Positions 31,101-38,344 of a DNA stretch of 64,000 bases are shown one piece after another. How positions within the stretch are numbered: position 1 is the first letter of the stretch; every line of letters begins with the position of its first letter. A program made the translations under genes and the position numbers. The notes under the pieces are model-generated. The model was not told where the DNA came from, did not search any database, and saw nothing but the letters and a program-made list of their open reading frames with translations. This DNA is from an uncultured Clostridia bacterium. Lineage in GTDB: Bacteria > Bacillota > Clostridia > TANB77 > CAG-508. The stretch spans positions 58,561-122,560 of the forward strand of contig CAQPBJ010000002.1 of assembly GCA_948852945.1 (NCBI GenBank), read 5' to 3'.

Positions 31101-32512
31101 TGAAAATCAAATTTTAAGTTTTTCAAAAATACAACATCTTCTAAATAATCCACTTCTATATAGAATTCTTCATCTTCATAAGGATATGGATAATCTTCAT
31201 CTGTATCTCCAAATCCTTCTTGTTTTTGCTTATGAGCTTCTTCATCTTGATATACAAATCTATAATTTTCTCCTAATTGATAAATACTATTTCCATCTTC
31301 ATCTAATACTTCTTCTCCGTCAACATCAGCACCTACCAAAATTACACTATCAATTCCTGAAAAACTTACTTTAGGTCTATTTTGTTGTTGTGTACATGCT
31401 CTTAAGTAATTTACTGTATATGGACCAACTATATATTTATTAGTTTCTGAGTTAAATCTTACAGAAATCTCGTTTGAATCATCTGGAGTCATTGAAACTT
31501 TATAATCAATTTTAAAAGAATCATCTTCATTTCTTTCTAGATTATGAACATCACTGTTTCCTGTAATATCTATTATATATTGTTCAAAAGCCTCTGCTTC
31601 AGCAGCCAAACCACCATCTAAATCTTCTACAGGATTAGTAGAAGGTAAACCACAAGTTTTTACTTTCCACCATGCATATTGTACATATGATGTAGAACCT
31701 GAACCTCCTTCTGCATAAGTTACATTAACTTTAAAATATCTGTCTCCATTTTTCTTTAAATATTGTTCTTCACCAGGTTCACCAACAACATACAATACTT
31801 CTCCGTCAATCTCAATAGTATCTGTAATTTGTGACTCTTCTCCCATAAATTCTTCAGTAGTAATTTCAACTATAGGTTCGTCACCACCTGGAACATTCAT
31901 GTCCATTTCTGCTAAAACCCATGCTTCAGCAGGTGTAGCTTTTTTAATTCCTTTATTAGTAAAACGTCCTATTGTTCTAGTAGTTGTTGTTTCAAATGGA
32001 TTTTCTGGCTCACTTGTAGTATATTCTGTCCATTCTGTCATTTTTCTAAATACTGTTGCTCCATCAATATCATCCACTGTTAAATATGCTGTCTTTTTTC
32101 CTTGATCTGTCTCAGATGTTTCCATGTCGCCACTTCTAACTATTGTACTATTCCATCCTGGCATTGCTGTACCATGAGCTGAACAGAACAAACTATATAT
32201 ACTTTTATAATCTTCATATGTTATATATATTGTTCCATCATCCATAATTTGTTCATCTTTTCCTTGTGAACGTAGGATATTTTCTAATGTATCTGCCCAA
32301 ACACTTCTTACAATTTTTCTTCCTTCTTCATCTACCTTTTCTGTCCAATCTTTTGCATTTTCTATTGGCACATTTTTAGAATCTTCTGTAACAGTTTCTC
32401 CTGATATCCCTGTTCTTGCTATAGAAATTTTATTTAATGCTTGTACGTAAATTATAGCAGTAAGTAATAATATGATTAATGCGCTTATTAAATATTTCTT
32501 GTTCTCTCTCAT
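25175..32512 (-). CDS. Giant SdrD-like surface protein, 2445 residues (second gene of the pair)
   Basis: One N-terminal hydrophobic segment (residues ~7-27) directs export, and a C-terminal helix (~2404-2424) with tail RKNKYDDTDILKTKN anchors it. A CSAHG motif lies about 110 residues in. Two SdrD/Cna-B-like domains are visible: GMVWIDEDEQKD (~969-1087) and DGVVWEDSRTDHNVGDG with YEFKNFVSGTYVVRFEYG (~1607-1740). Segments such as VGPYTVNYL, INLGLLER, INEFVDYYD and GRRDMQAIPGNA recur at corresponding places in the 2243-aa protein, so they are paralogues. Its ATG overlaps the stop of the 1770-aa gene by four bases (ATGA), implying translational coupling. Function unknown; a surface fibre or adhesin is inferred. 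Confidence 0.8.
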   Translation of the reverse strand: MRENKKYLISALIILLLTAIIYVQALNKISIARTGISGETVTEDSKNVPIENAKDWTEKVDEEGRKIVRSVWADTLENILRSQGKDEQIMDDGTIYITYEDYKSIYSLFCSAHGTAMPGWNSTIVRSGDMETSETDQGKKTAYLTVDDIDGATVFRKMTEWTEYTTSEPENPFETTTTRTIGRFTNKGIKKATPAEAWVLAEMDMNVPGGDEPIVEITTEEFMGEESQITDTIEIDGEVLYVVGEPGEEQYLKKNGDRYFKVNVTYAEGGSGSTSYVQYAWWKVKTCGLPSTNPVEDLDGGLAAEAEAFEQYIIDITGNSDVHNLERNEDDSFKIDYKVSMTPDDSNEISVRFNSETNKYIVGPYTVNYLRACTQQQNRPKVSFSGIDSVILVGADVDGEEVLDEDGNSIYQLGENYRFVYQDEEAHKQKQEGFGDTDEDYPYPYEDEEFYIEVDYLEDVVFLKNLKFDFQYMTANGSYELFEGDFLNITWEPMTDVRSRIMASSSGTARVTTNNKTIALNSEISSRAGDTNTREGEIEGNYNPIVNFDEVIGGDVENESLNNVDIQKNGAAEKVGNDIKYHGKVVLRNGSNYTSAGIEYRNYTINRINWSCGVAGGDADCSENTNFDAIIPIDYSKIFVKETITIKVSVSYQFRSSQTGNNWIDARGTETLTCTGSTEIQYYNSILNKEGKVKVTVPDKIEIKENKIYYIGILDKDNVVIDFDAQRDDINGSMEEKYITYILNNSRRGSDPLSSQDATKGLYKISKSGKTRNARIYVKDDNNTITEEITIESIAVPNMSITSHDNTSESCEATTEGTEFQLYNAFSDELTDNWNGGELPDMIAIAFDKDKGTVNVSKSAIKGEDGNETITLTDGCGSNVSIDVSWKGEEKGPVSPDRVIGGSIGYEYSYRYYMVASEASSATAQTQINACGNHERIDVTAENGLGSTISGVPVELEFIHEPIDLRTSMAGMVWIDEDEQKDASSGTLGIYDGQDKPAPENSVEVIIYKVKYEVSTGKEVDRDYAIFWDENGDEQDFSSYRMYIDSDGKYEIPSIQVPAEEGLDGSQYVMSYDVEFIYDGQTYEATEYLVPEGKDDKDTVDEKLEAFKKEASETAGGDKDYTEYAKSSYIVENADERYDFDKKFAEIFGDKPITDDGKTEGKATGAKLNYESEVVGTEGAQKTKSNLVTHDANNFVYSQYQFAARTSEAGLLLPYERKYHVTEKYYDNYTFQSEDYKPIDEYFHQINLGLLERYHSDIGVKKDLYTANVVVNGNSNVTKYNSLMPLTEEALNLQIKPEYRQHTYKIDLYNSDYMYRSGAYNSITDELTKTIVKAIKDGTELRLFVTYKLEFINESVHTDVSINEFVDYYDKSFTRIDQDVKAEIEDQTAADGEQSRIEKTIAYAPYYRKLKTVGVPTAYNYNKAEDLNESVDESGNVINTVVNSGGELILDKSSNGFATGSVTFKDEGDAGNYKQSSSVSLRGNDNNNPNEDLTLEPGEVLEVFVTYEVDRTGYEQARQEDVAKDETRKNNLLGEKNNIVEVSNYSTFYTEEACRRHSTTRYDAKHISGRVDQDSAPDNIDITKVNNSSDTKMLEDDTEFAPCVTVEVREAEPRTLDGVVWEDSRTDHNVGDGIYQDTEQGIKGIDVTMVEKIRVTTEDLEKIKAYAQQTNPSAFNDLKDLDFLSHEFEYIWKSDAFDGFKNEITSGDNGKYEFKNFVSGTYVVRFEYGNEVNETDLKYNGQDYKNTSYQTEKVNPVRNDDNKEIPIDTSDIIHLSGKSTLNNEWHDLSSNDNAKALENDRVSDARDYEPQRLRTIAYSRTITNENAEVLASAIEHTKDVTSEEAIKHVSDEYKDILKKNQQEFVDNTRMVANTAKLFIDIEKQDTIAYKRVRTEDGDEIIKVTEAKDDPNEKHEYYVKNIDFGLVERPETRLNIRKEISAIQLLKNDGKELLLGVKFDENGNLIKDSAQGNESVRLEKISEINKESLGDGQGFKYIAMETKMLNGLQVKLTYRIEVINNSELDYTTATLARSKKISDLYTVIDRFENTDQEKLYSEEGLQGTVPFNSGKAIIYGRYLGTYYYTNKYIDNVGQINTLYGAKDVNGTEYDKYEQEVVVKTTIDQLVDYIDNDLSVSIKDINYENAAWVGSSDADREHKLSEIAYEKAEDGTYNKDIKLLQDDKQRAYVAKNNSDVTKNNIYMSTNDIMVSEPMKITYNVAEVKDDKQPVMEVNADGLLIPKVGTREYNAYTTKESIDANIADNSNGVLTTELVPEEYKKTHADAISTGEIEITTAAQASEEAINNMNYDNLVEIAMYSNSVGRRDMQAIPGNANMIAKDNRAFLAGYIKAYNADTKTYEFKTQTVTYTKDGQSITVNTERDAYAARDTVTFSEPTGLSLERQKANKTIRVLLASLIVAAIAVVAAIVVTAVRKNKYDDTDILKTKN

Positions 32513-35500
32513 ATTATCACCTCCTTACCTTTATTATCCGTGTACAGTTTTATTACATATAAAACTACTATCAGAGTAATAAGTGTTGCTGTTATTATCA
32601 TGATATTTATAACGCTTCCTCCTGTTTTTATACCTATTATTGTATCTGCACTACTCATATCATCTTCGCCATCAGCATGATTTCCTTCTACTGAGTCTAT
32701 ATCTGATATTGCAAATTCATTAAATGAACTTTCTATTTCAAATACAGTATTTATTAATCCTGTACTATCTTCTGTCATTTGTTTTGTTAAAACTAAAGTT
32801 ATTTTTTTAGTTTCACCAGGTTGTATTAATACATTTTCTAGTTCTCTTGTATGTGCAATTTTATTTGCATCTACATACCAATTAGCATTTAAACTTGTAT
32901 CTAATTCAAGTTCTTCTGGTAAATAGCTCATTATTGATTTTGCATATCCTGAAATTTCTCCTTTATTTGATACTTCAACTGTATATTCAACAAATACCTT
33001 TGAACTTGAAGCATATTTAGGATCAATATCAATTTTAGCAAGTTTACTATTTTCCATTTCATATGTAGTTGTTTCTTTTTCATTTTGTACAGTTAATCTA
33101 TTAACATTTACATCTAAACTTAAGTCAAATATACCTGCTCTATATAAACCAACATCTATATCTGAAATACTAGAATCTGTTATACTAATTTTATCTGTAA
33201 TTGCTTTATAGTTTGAAACAATTGCATCTGAGTTTCTATCTGAAGCAACACCATCCTTTTTATAGTCTGTTACCTGATATTTAGATGAATCATATTCAAA
33301 TTTCACATAGTAATCTCCAACAGCAACATTATCAAATATATAATCTCCTCCAGCATTTGTAACCGTTTGAGCTACAATTTCTTGAGATGATACTCCATAT
33401 AGTTTTACAACTATATTCTCCATACCTTCTTCCTTATCATCTCTTTTTCCATTTTTATTAAAATCATTAAATGCTTTACCAATAATTCTATAAGTATTTT
33501 TGTTTTCTTCCTCTTCTTGTTTTTCATTAACTATAACTTCTTCTTTTGATACCTTACCAATATTATTTGATGGTATAACTTCCTTAGTAGTATTTTGTAC
33601 AACCTTATTTTTAGGCTGTATAATATTTTCAATTGAATATGTCTTTTGTTCTGGAATATTTTCACCAGCAACTACCCAATTATTTGCTGTTATTTTTTCT
33701 TGGTTTGCTGTATCAATATTTTCTGCTATACATTTCAAAACTACTTTAGCACTATGTCCTTGTAATAAATTTAATTTAACACTTACATTTCTCATAGATA
33801 GTCCTTTTATTTCAGTGCCATCATCTTTGATACATTTTGCAGAAATAACAGTTAATCCTTCTGGTACTACATTTTTTACTTCTAAATCTTTAGCTTCAGC
33901 TTTACCATTATTCTTTAAATTTAATGTATATTCAACTGTATCTCCCTCTAATAAATACTTATTTTGTAAATTAGAAGTGTACTCCATATCTATCTTTGGT
34001 CTTGCTAAAACCATATTTACTTCATTTGAAACATATTCTGTATCTAAATTATCTGCTGTTAATTTCGCTGTTGCACTTATTTTCTTTTCTAATTCACTTA
34101 TGCTTTCTGTTCTTACCTTTAATTTTAATCCTTTAAATGATTTTACTGAATCTATGTTCCATGTAACAATTTTATTAGAAGCATCATATGATGCACTATC
34201 ACCTTGTATTGCTGTCATTCCATCTTCTTTAAATTCTTCTACATATGCTTCTACAAATTCCATACCTTCTGGAATTGCTTGTGTTACTACACAATTTTGT
34301 AAATTTTCTCCTTGTAAGTTCTTAATAGTAATTACATAATCTATTTCTCTTCCACTTTGAACTGTATAATTTGCTTTTGTTGAACTTAACTTAATATTTG
34401 CTTTTGCAGATTGCACAAGCATTGGTTTTTCTATAGAAGTATATATTGGAGTTTCCAATCCTTCAGCTTCAATATTACTATCTGGTTTTACTTCAGTTGT
34501 TGTATTATTAGATTTATTAACTTCTACTTCATATGTAACTTCTTCAGTTTTTCCTGGAGCAATATTTCCTAAATCAATTCTAAGTTCAGTAGTATTAGGG
34601 TCTACTTCTCCATTTTCATTAACATATGATGTTCCTTCTGGAATTACACTATTTACTACAGTATTTTCAGAAACTGATCTACCTTCATTAGTAACTTTTA
34701 CAGTATATTTAATATGTTGTCCTTCTACGATATTATCACCATTAACATCAGATACTGTTTCAACTTTAAGCACTGGAGCATCTCCTGTTGTTAAAACAAC
34801 CCTATCAGCTTCTGTAACTTTTTGTGACTCTGAATCTGTATAATATGTACCAAATGTTGCAACTAAATCAATATTATTCATTAATTTTTCAGGAATATTA
34901 AAGTTATATTTATAAGTCATTATATCTCCAACTTTAAATTCTCCATCTAAAACTATTAAATAAGATTTAACTATTCCTAAATCTGCTACATCTTCTGTCC
35001 ATGCATTTTCAATGTTCTTTAAATCTCTTGTTGCATTTTCATTTTCTGAATAATAAATTCTTACAGGAAGTTCTGAATTTTCTGCAAATATTCTGCTTAC
35101 CATTGGTGCTGTCATATTTGCACCTAAGTTAACATCTTCTGTAATTGCTTTATTTCCATTAAATATTGTTCTTCCTAAGATACTTACATCTTTCATGTCT
35201 TCATTCGTATTGTTTATTATTATCATACTCATCTCAGCTTGTCTTGCATCTTTAAAAGTTGCTATTGTATCTTCTTTTCTTCCTTGATTTACTGAAATAA
35301 TTGAAGCCTCATCTTTATATCCTGTTATCATTTGTGCATTTACTAATCCTTCAGGTGCAACAATATTTAATTCTGCACTTTCTTTTCCTTGTCTTCCAAG
35401 TAACATATATGAACTTGGCTCAACCATCATGTTCCAATCAGAACCAATAACATAATTTGTAGCATCTTCATTGTAGTAATTCATTTCTATTTCTGATTTT

Positions 35501-37821
35501 CTTGATGCAGTATACATATCTACTGTCATATCTGCTTTTAAGATAATAGTTGTACCTTTTTCAGATTCACCTAAAGCATATTTTGTTTGTACACCGCTTA
35601 ACATTATTCTTAACACTAAATTTCCTTCGAAATTTTCTAATGTCTCTATACTTGCAATATCTAACTCATTATTTCCATATAGTAAGTTAATATCTTTTAT
35701 ATTTACTTCTTTTACTTCTCTTGGAAATGTAAGTTCAAATACTGGATTTTTGTACATATCACTCATTTCTGTACTATTATTTAAAGATATTTCCATCTCT
35801 ATATCTTCATTTTGTACTAATGTACTTAAATCTTTTCTGCTTAAAGTTAAACTTGGACTTGTAACTGTACTTGTTAATTCTGTATATACTGATTTTGCTC
35901 CCATTTCAGTTACTATTCCTTCTATTAGCTCTGCAGCTGCAATGTAATCTGATCTTATTCCTTCAAATTCCATTATATCCATTTTCTCATATATTGTTTT
36001 TTCTATTGCTTTCATACTTACGATGTTTAATATTCCTTCTGCTTCTGGATTATTTATTCTTATTAATATCTTTCCAATTTTGTTCTCCCCAAAACTAATT
36101 GTGATATTTCCGTCACCTTCAACTTCTGTTGTTTTATCTATTTTTATTAATGATGTTCCATCTTCTAATAATAGTTCTAAATCTCCATTTTCTCCTATTA
36201 TTGAAATTAAATTGTCTCTATTTACTTTTACTGATTTATAATATGTATTTCCATTGGCTGTATGTCCGTTTCCATTTAAGTCTACAAAATATTCATCAGC
36301 TTCTCTAACTTCTATAGCTTTAACTAATTCTATTCTAGAAATATTTATATCTAATGTATTGTCATATAATAATTCATATTCTGGATTTTCTGCATTAGCA
36401 TTTCCATATAAATATCCTTTACTTAAACTCTCTGTTTTTCTAGTTAAATCATAAGTTATTATATTTTGATTTGCTTGAGATAAATTATATTCTTTATTTA
36501 TTTGATTAGAGATTTCACTTGTTCCTGCACTTGTAAATATATTTGAAATTACTTCTACTGTAGAATTTACAGTTTCATTTGATATATCACCTATATTTGA
36601 ATATTTATAAGTAATTATATATTCATCATTTCCACTATTTTTTCTATATAATCCGTCTTTTTCAACATTATCTACATGAATATTAACAACAGCATTATCA
36701 TAATTCCAATTTTCTGGTGTAAATATAGCTTCACCATTTGTTAAACCATTTGTAAATCCTGTACTAATAGCAGCTACTGTTACATCTTTGATTTCAACCC
36801 CTTCTATTTGAGGAATTGTTACCATAGCTGAAGTGTCTTTAATTGGTAAATCATTTTGTGAATCTGTTCCAATAGTTACTCTGATTTGAACTAAAGCTTC
36901 ATTAATACCATCTTTTGTGTAAGGAATAAATTTTTCAATTTCGCTTCCTACTACTAAATTCACATTATTTTGAATTTCTAAAACTGGTCTAACTGTTTTA
37001 GTTAAAATTTCTTCACTACCTTCACTATCTACATATGTTGTTGTTAAAATTAATTCAACACCTTCTTGAAGTTTTTTCATATTTACGTAGTCTTCATTTT
37101 TCAATTTTATTGGAATATAAATTTTAACTTCTGTTCCACTATTAATTTGTTTTAACTTAATTTTATTTTCCTCAATTGATTGAATATACTCGCCTAATGA
37201 AATATTTTCTTCAAGAGTAAACATTTGACTTGCTAAATCTTTTATATCAACTCTAGCATTTTTCAAATATCCTGAATCTTTAACACCTACCGTAATTTCT
37301 ATAGCAAGTCCATCATGAAGAACTTGTTTTTCTGGTTCAGGTGATTCATTTTCAACAATCTCAGGTTCCTCAACTACAGGCTTATCTACTGGAGTTGTAG
37401 TCTCTGGTTCAGTAGGTTCGTCTGTAGGTTCTTCTATAGGTTTCTCTTCTTCTACAGGTTCCTCTGTTTCTTCAGGTTGTTCTTCCTCAGATGTTTCTTC
37501 AGTTTCTTCTGAATTCTCATCAGGAAGTTCTTCCTCTTCTTGCTTTTCTTCAGTAGACTCTTCTACTTGTTCTTCTGGCTGAACTTCTGGCTCTGGTTGT
37601 TTCTCCTCTGGCTCCTCAGCAGGTTGCTCTGGCTCTTGCTGATTTTGGTCATCATCGCTATTTTGAATCATGACAAATTGAGCAGCAAAATTAACTGCAT
37701 CAATGTTCTCATCAGCAGCATATACAAGAGCAGACCCAAGGGTAGCACAGTTAGTAAAAGCAAGCATGAAAACTATCAAGCTAGCAACTAATCGTCTTGT
37801 AAAATCTCTTTTCTTTTGCAT
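32509..37821 (-). CDS. DUF11/SdrD-like surface protein, 1770 residues (first gene of the pair)
   Basis: A signal peptide (residues 1 to about 36, cleavage near VYAADE) is followed by an acidic Glu/Pro-rich stalk (~51-167), a module with the GYLKNARVDI signature, a YYSEN...VKSYLIVL segment, three DUF11 repeats (~1013-1360), an SdrD-like domain (IGKAFNDFNKNGKRDDKEEG, ~1440-1535, with a calcium-loop-like DxNxNGxxD), another DUF11-like domain, and IIGIKTG before a helix (~1738-1757). DUF11 and SdrD repeats build rigid extracellular stalks in known adhesins. It heads an operon with the overlapping 2445-aa gene; GGAGGT precedes the ATG. It is paralogous to the 1666-aa protein and, in its N-terminal half, to the 5872-aa protein. 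Confidence 0.82.
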   Translation of the reverse strand: MQKKRDFTRRLVASLIVFMLAFTNCATLGSALVYAADENIDAVNFAAQFVMIQNSDDDQNQQEPEQPAEEPEEKQPEPEVQPEEQVEESTEEKQEEEELPDENSEETEETSEEEQPEETEEPVEEEKPIEEPTDEPTEPETTTPVDKPVVEEPEIVENESPEPEKQVLHDGLAIEITVGVKDSGYLKNARVDIKDLASQMFTLEENISLGEYIQSIEENKIKLKQINSGTEVKIYIPIKLKNEDYVNMKKLQEGVELILTTTYVDSEGSEEILTKTVRPVLEIQNNVNLVVGSEIEKFIPYTKDGINEALVQIRVTIGTDSQNDLPIKDTSAMVTIPQIEGVEIKDVTVAAISTGFTNGLTNGEAIFTPENWNYDNAVVNIHVDNVEKDGLYRKNSGNDEYIITYKYSNIGDISNETVNSTVEVISNIFTSAGTSEISNQINKEYNLSQANQNIITYDLTRKTESLSKGYLYGNANAENPEYELLYDNTLDINISRIELVKAIEVREADEYFVDLNGNGHTANGNTYYKSVKVNRDNLISIIGENGDLELLLEDGTSLIKIDKTTEVEGDGNITISFGENKIGKILIRINNPEAEGILNIVSMKAIEKTIYEKMDIMEFEGIRSDYIAAAELIEGIVTEMGAKSVYTELTSTVTSPSLTLSRKDLSTLVQNEDIEMEISLNNSTEMSDMYKNPVFELTFPREVKEVNIKDINLLYGNNELDIASIETLENFEGNLVLRIMLSGVQTKYALGESEKGTTIILKADMTVDMYTASRKSEIEMNYYNEDATNYVIGSDWNMMVEPSSYMLLGRQGKESAELNIVAPEGLVNAQMITGYKDEASIISVNQGRKEDTIATFKDARQAEMSMIIINNTNEDMKDVSILGRTIFNGNKAITEDVNLGANMTAPMVSRIFAENSELPVRIYYSENENATRDLKNIENAWTEDVADLGIVKSYLIVLDGEFKVGDIMTYKYNFNIPEKLMNNIDLVATFGTYYTDSESQKVTEADRVVLTTGDAPVLKVETVSDVNGDNIVEGQHIKYTVKVTNEGRSVSENTVVNSVIPEGTSYVNENGEVDPNTTELRIDLGNIAPGKTEEVTYEVEVNKSNNTTTEVKPDSNIEAEGLETPIYTSIEKPMLVQSAKANIKLSSTKANYTVQSGREIDYVITIKNLQGENLQNCVVTQAIPEGMEFVEAYVEEFKEDGMTAIQGDSASYDASNKIVTWNIDSVKSFKGLKLKVRTESISELEKKISATAKLTADNLDTEYVSNEVNMVLARPKIDMEYTSNLQNKYLLEGDTVEYTLNLKNNGKAEAKDLEVKNVVPEGLTVISAKCIKDDGTEIKGLSMRNVSVKLNLLQGHSAKVVLKCIAENIDTANQEKITANNWVVAGENIPEQKTYSIENIIQPKNKVVQNTTKEVIPSNNIGKVSKEEVIVNEKQEEEENKNTYRIIGKAFNDFNKNGKRDDKEEGMENIVVKLYGVSSQEIVAQTVTNAGGDYIFDNVAVGDYYVKFEYDSSKYQVTDYKKDGVASDRNSDAIVSNYKAITDKISITDSSISDIDVGLYRAGIFDLSLDVNVNRLTVQNEKETTTYEMENSKLAKIDIDPKYASSSKVFVEYTVEVSNKGEISGYAKSIMSYLPEELELDTSLNANWYVDANKIAHTRELENVLIQPGETKKITLVLTKQMTEDSTGLINTVFEIESSFNEFAISDIDSVEGNHADGEDDMSSADTIIGIKTGGSVINIMIITATLITLIVVLYVIKLYTDNKGKEVII

Positions 37822-37864
37822 AATTTACCTCCACAAAGTTTTATTTTATTGCTTTATAAGTTTT

Positions 37865-37892
37865 ATTTTAAAAGCATTTTAAAAACTGTCAA
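37865..37892 (-). promoter_or_regulatory. Promoter of the 1770/2445-aa operon
   Basis: On the minus strand TTGACA (37892-37887) is followed after 16 bases by TAAAAT (37870-37865), about 44 bases before the ATG. This is the same layout and spacing as the promoter of the 5872-aa gene. Confidence 0.6.
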
Positions 37893-38013
37893 TCTAAGAA
37901 ACTTTAATTTTTAATTAATATAAATAAGCTACAATTACGGAAAATCCTTATCTATAAGCTATTTTACATTTGTATTAAATTTTTTGTCTAAAAATGTAAT
38001 GTTTTGATATTAC

Positions 38014-38036
38014 TTTACATAAACAAAATATGTAAA
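38014..38036. promoter_or_regulatory. Inverted repeat, possible operator
   Basis: TTTACATA (38014-38021) and TATGTAAA (38029-38036) are perfect inverted copies around seven bases, about 190 bases upstream of the 1770-aa gene. No gene end lies near it, so a protein-binding site is more likely than a terminator. Confidence 0.35.
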
Positions 38037-38060
38037 CTTTTTTGCCTATTTTCCGAAGAC

Positions 38061-38093
38061 TTATCCACAATTTTAAGAAAACACTGTGGATAA
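38061..38093. promoter_or_regulatory. Inverted pair of DnaA boxes
   Basis: TTATCCACA (38061-38069) and its inverted copy TGTGGATAA (38085-38093) both match the DnaA-box consensus exactly, 15 bases apart. They lie between two giant-protein operons, not next to replication genes. Confidence 0.5.
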
Positions 38094-38114
38094 ATTAATA
38101 TTTTAATCTAACTA

Positions 38115-38282
38115 TACAAACATTCAACTGATTTAAAAATCAAAATTTGCTCTTCGCAATTACCTTAATAAAAAACTCCGTTTTTATAAGGTCAATTGCT
38201 CAATTTCGCACTTCGGTAAACTCTGTTTACCTTCGTTTGGTCGCTAGCGCATTTTAATTTTTAAATCAGTTGAATGTTTGTA
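38115..38282. repeat. Structured interspersed element, copy 3
   Basis: The arm TACAAACATTCAACTGATTT plus AAAAAT (from 38115) and its inverted copy ending at 38282 are identical over 26 bases, then show the C/T change seen in copies 1 and 2. The core closing stem is GCAATT/AATTGC, where other copies have GCAATC/GATTGC, and the apical hairpin is GGTAAAC-TCT-GTTTACC. It follows the terminator of the 2243-aa gene. Confidence 0.8.
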
Positions 38283-38293
38283 ATAATTAGCCT

Positions 38294-38330
38294 AAAAAAA
38301 CACTTATGTAATTACTCACATAAGTGTTTT
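38294..38330 (-). terminator. Terminator of the 1666/2243-aa operon
   Basis: AAAACACTTATGT (38297-38309) pairs perfectly with ACATAAGTGTTTT (38318-38330). On the minus strand the stem is followed by a run of seven T residues, shortly after the stop at 38345. Confidence 0.85.
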
Positions 38331-38344
38331 CTTATTATTTTGTA

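Noticed and set aside
31630..31660. LPSTN in the 2445-aa protein, similar to a sortase LPXTG motif
   Set aside because: It lies near residue 290, followed by thousands of further residues, not before the C-terminal helix. A sortase signal must be at the C-terminus.
33500..34339. Long open frame on the plus strand (279 codons) opposite the 1770-aa gene
   Set aside because: It is antisense to a well-supported gene and its product is Ser/Phe/Ile-rich, as expected from the reverse of Glu/Lys/Asn codons. The same holds for frames at 29802-30338 and 56063-56599.
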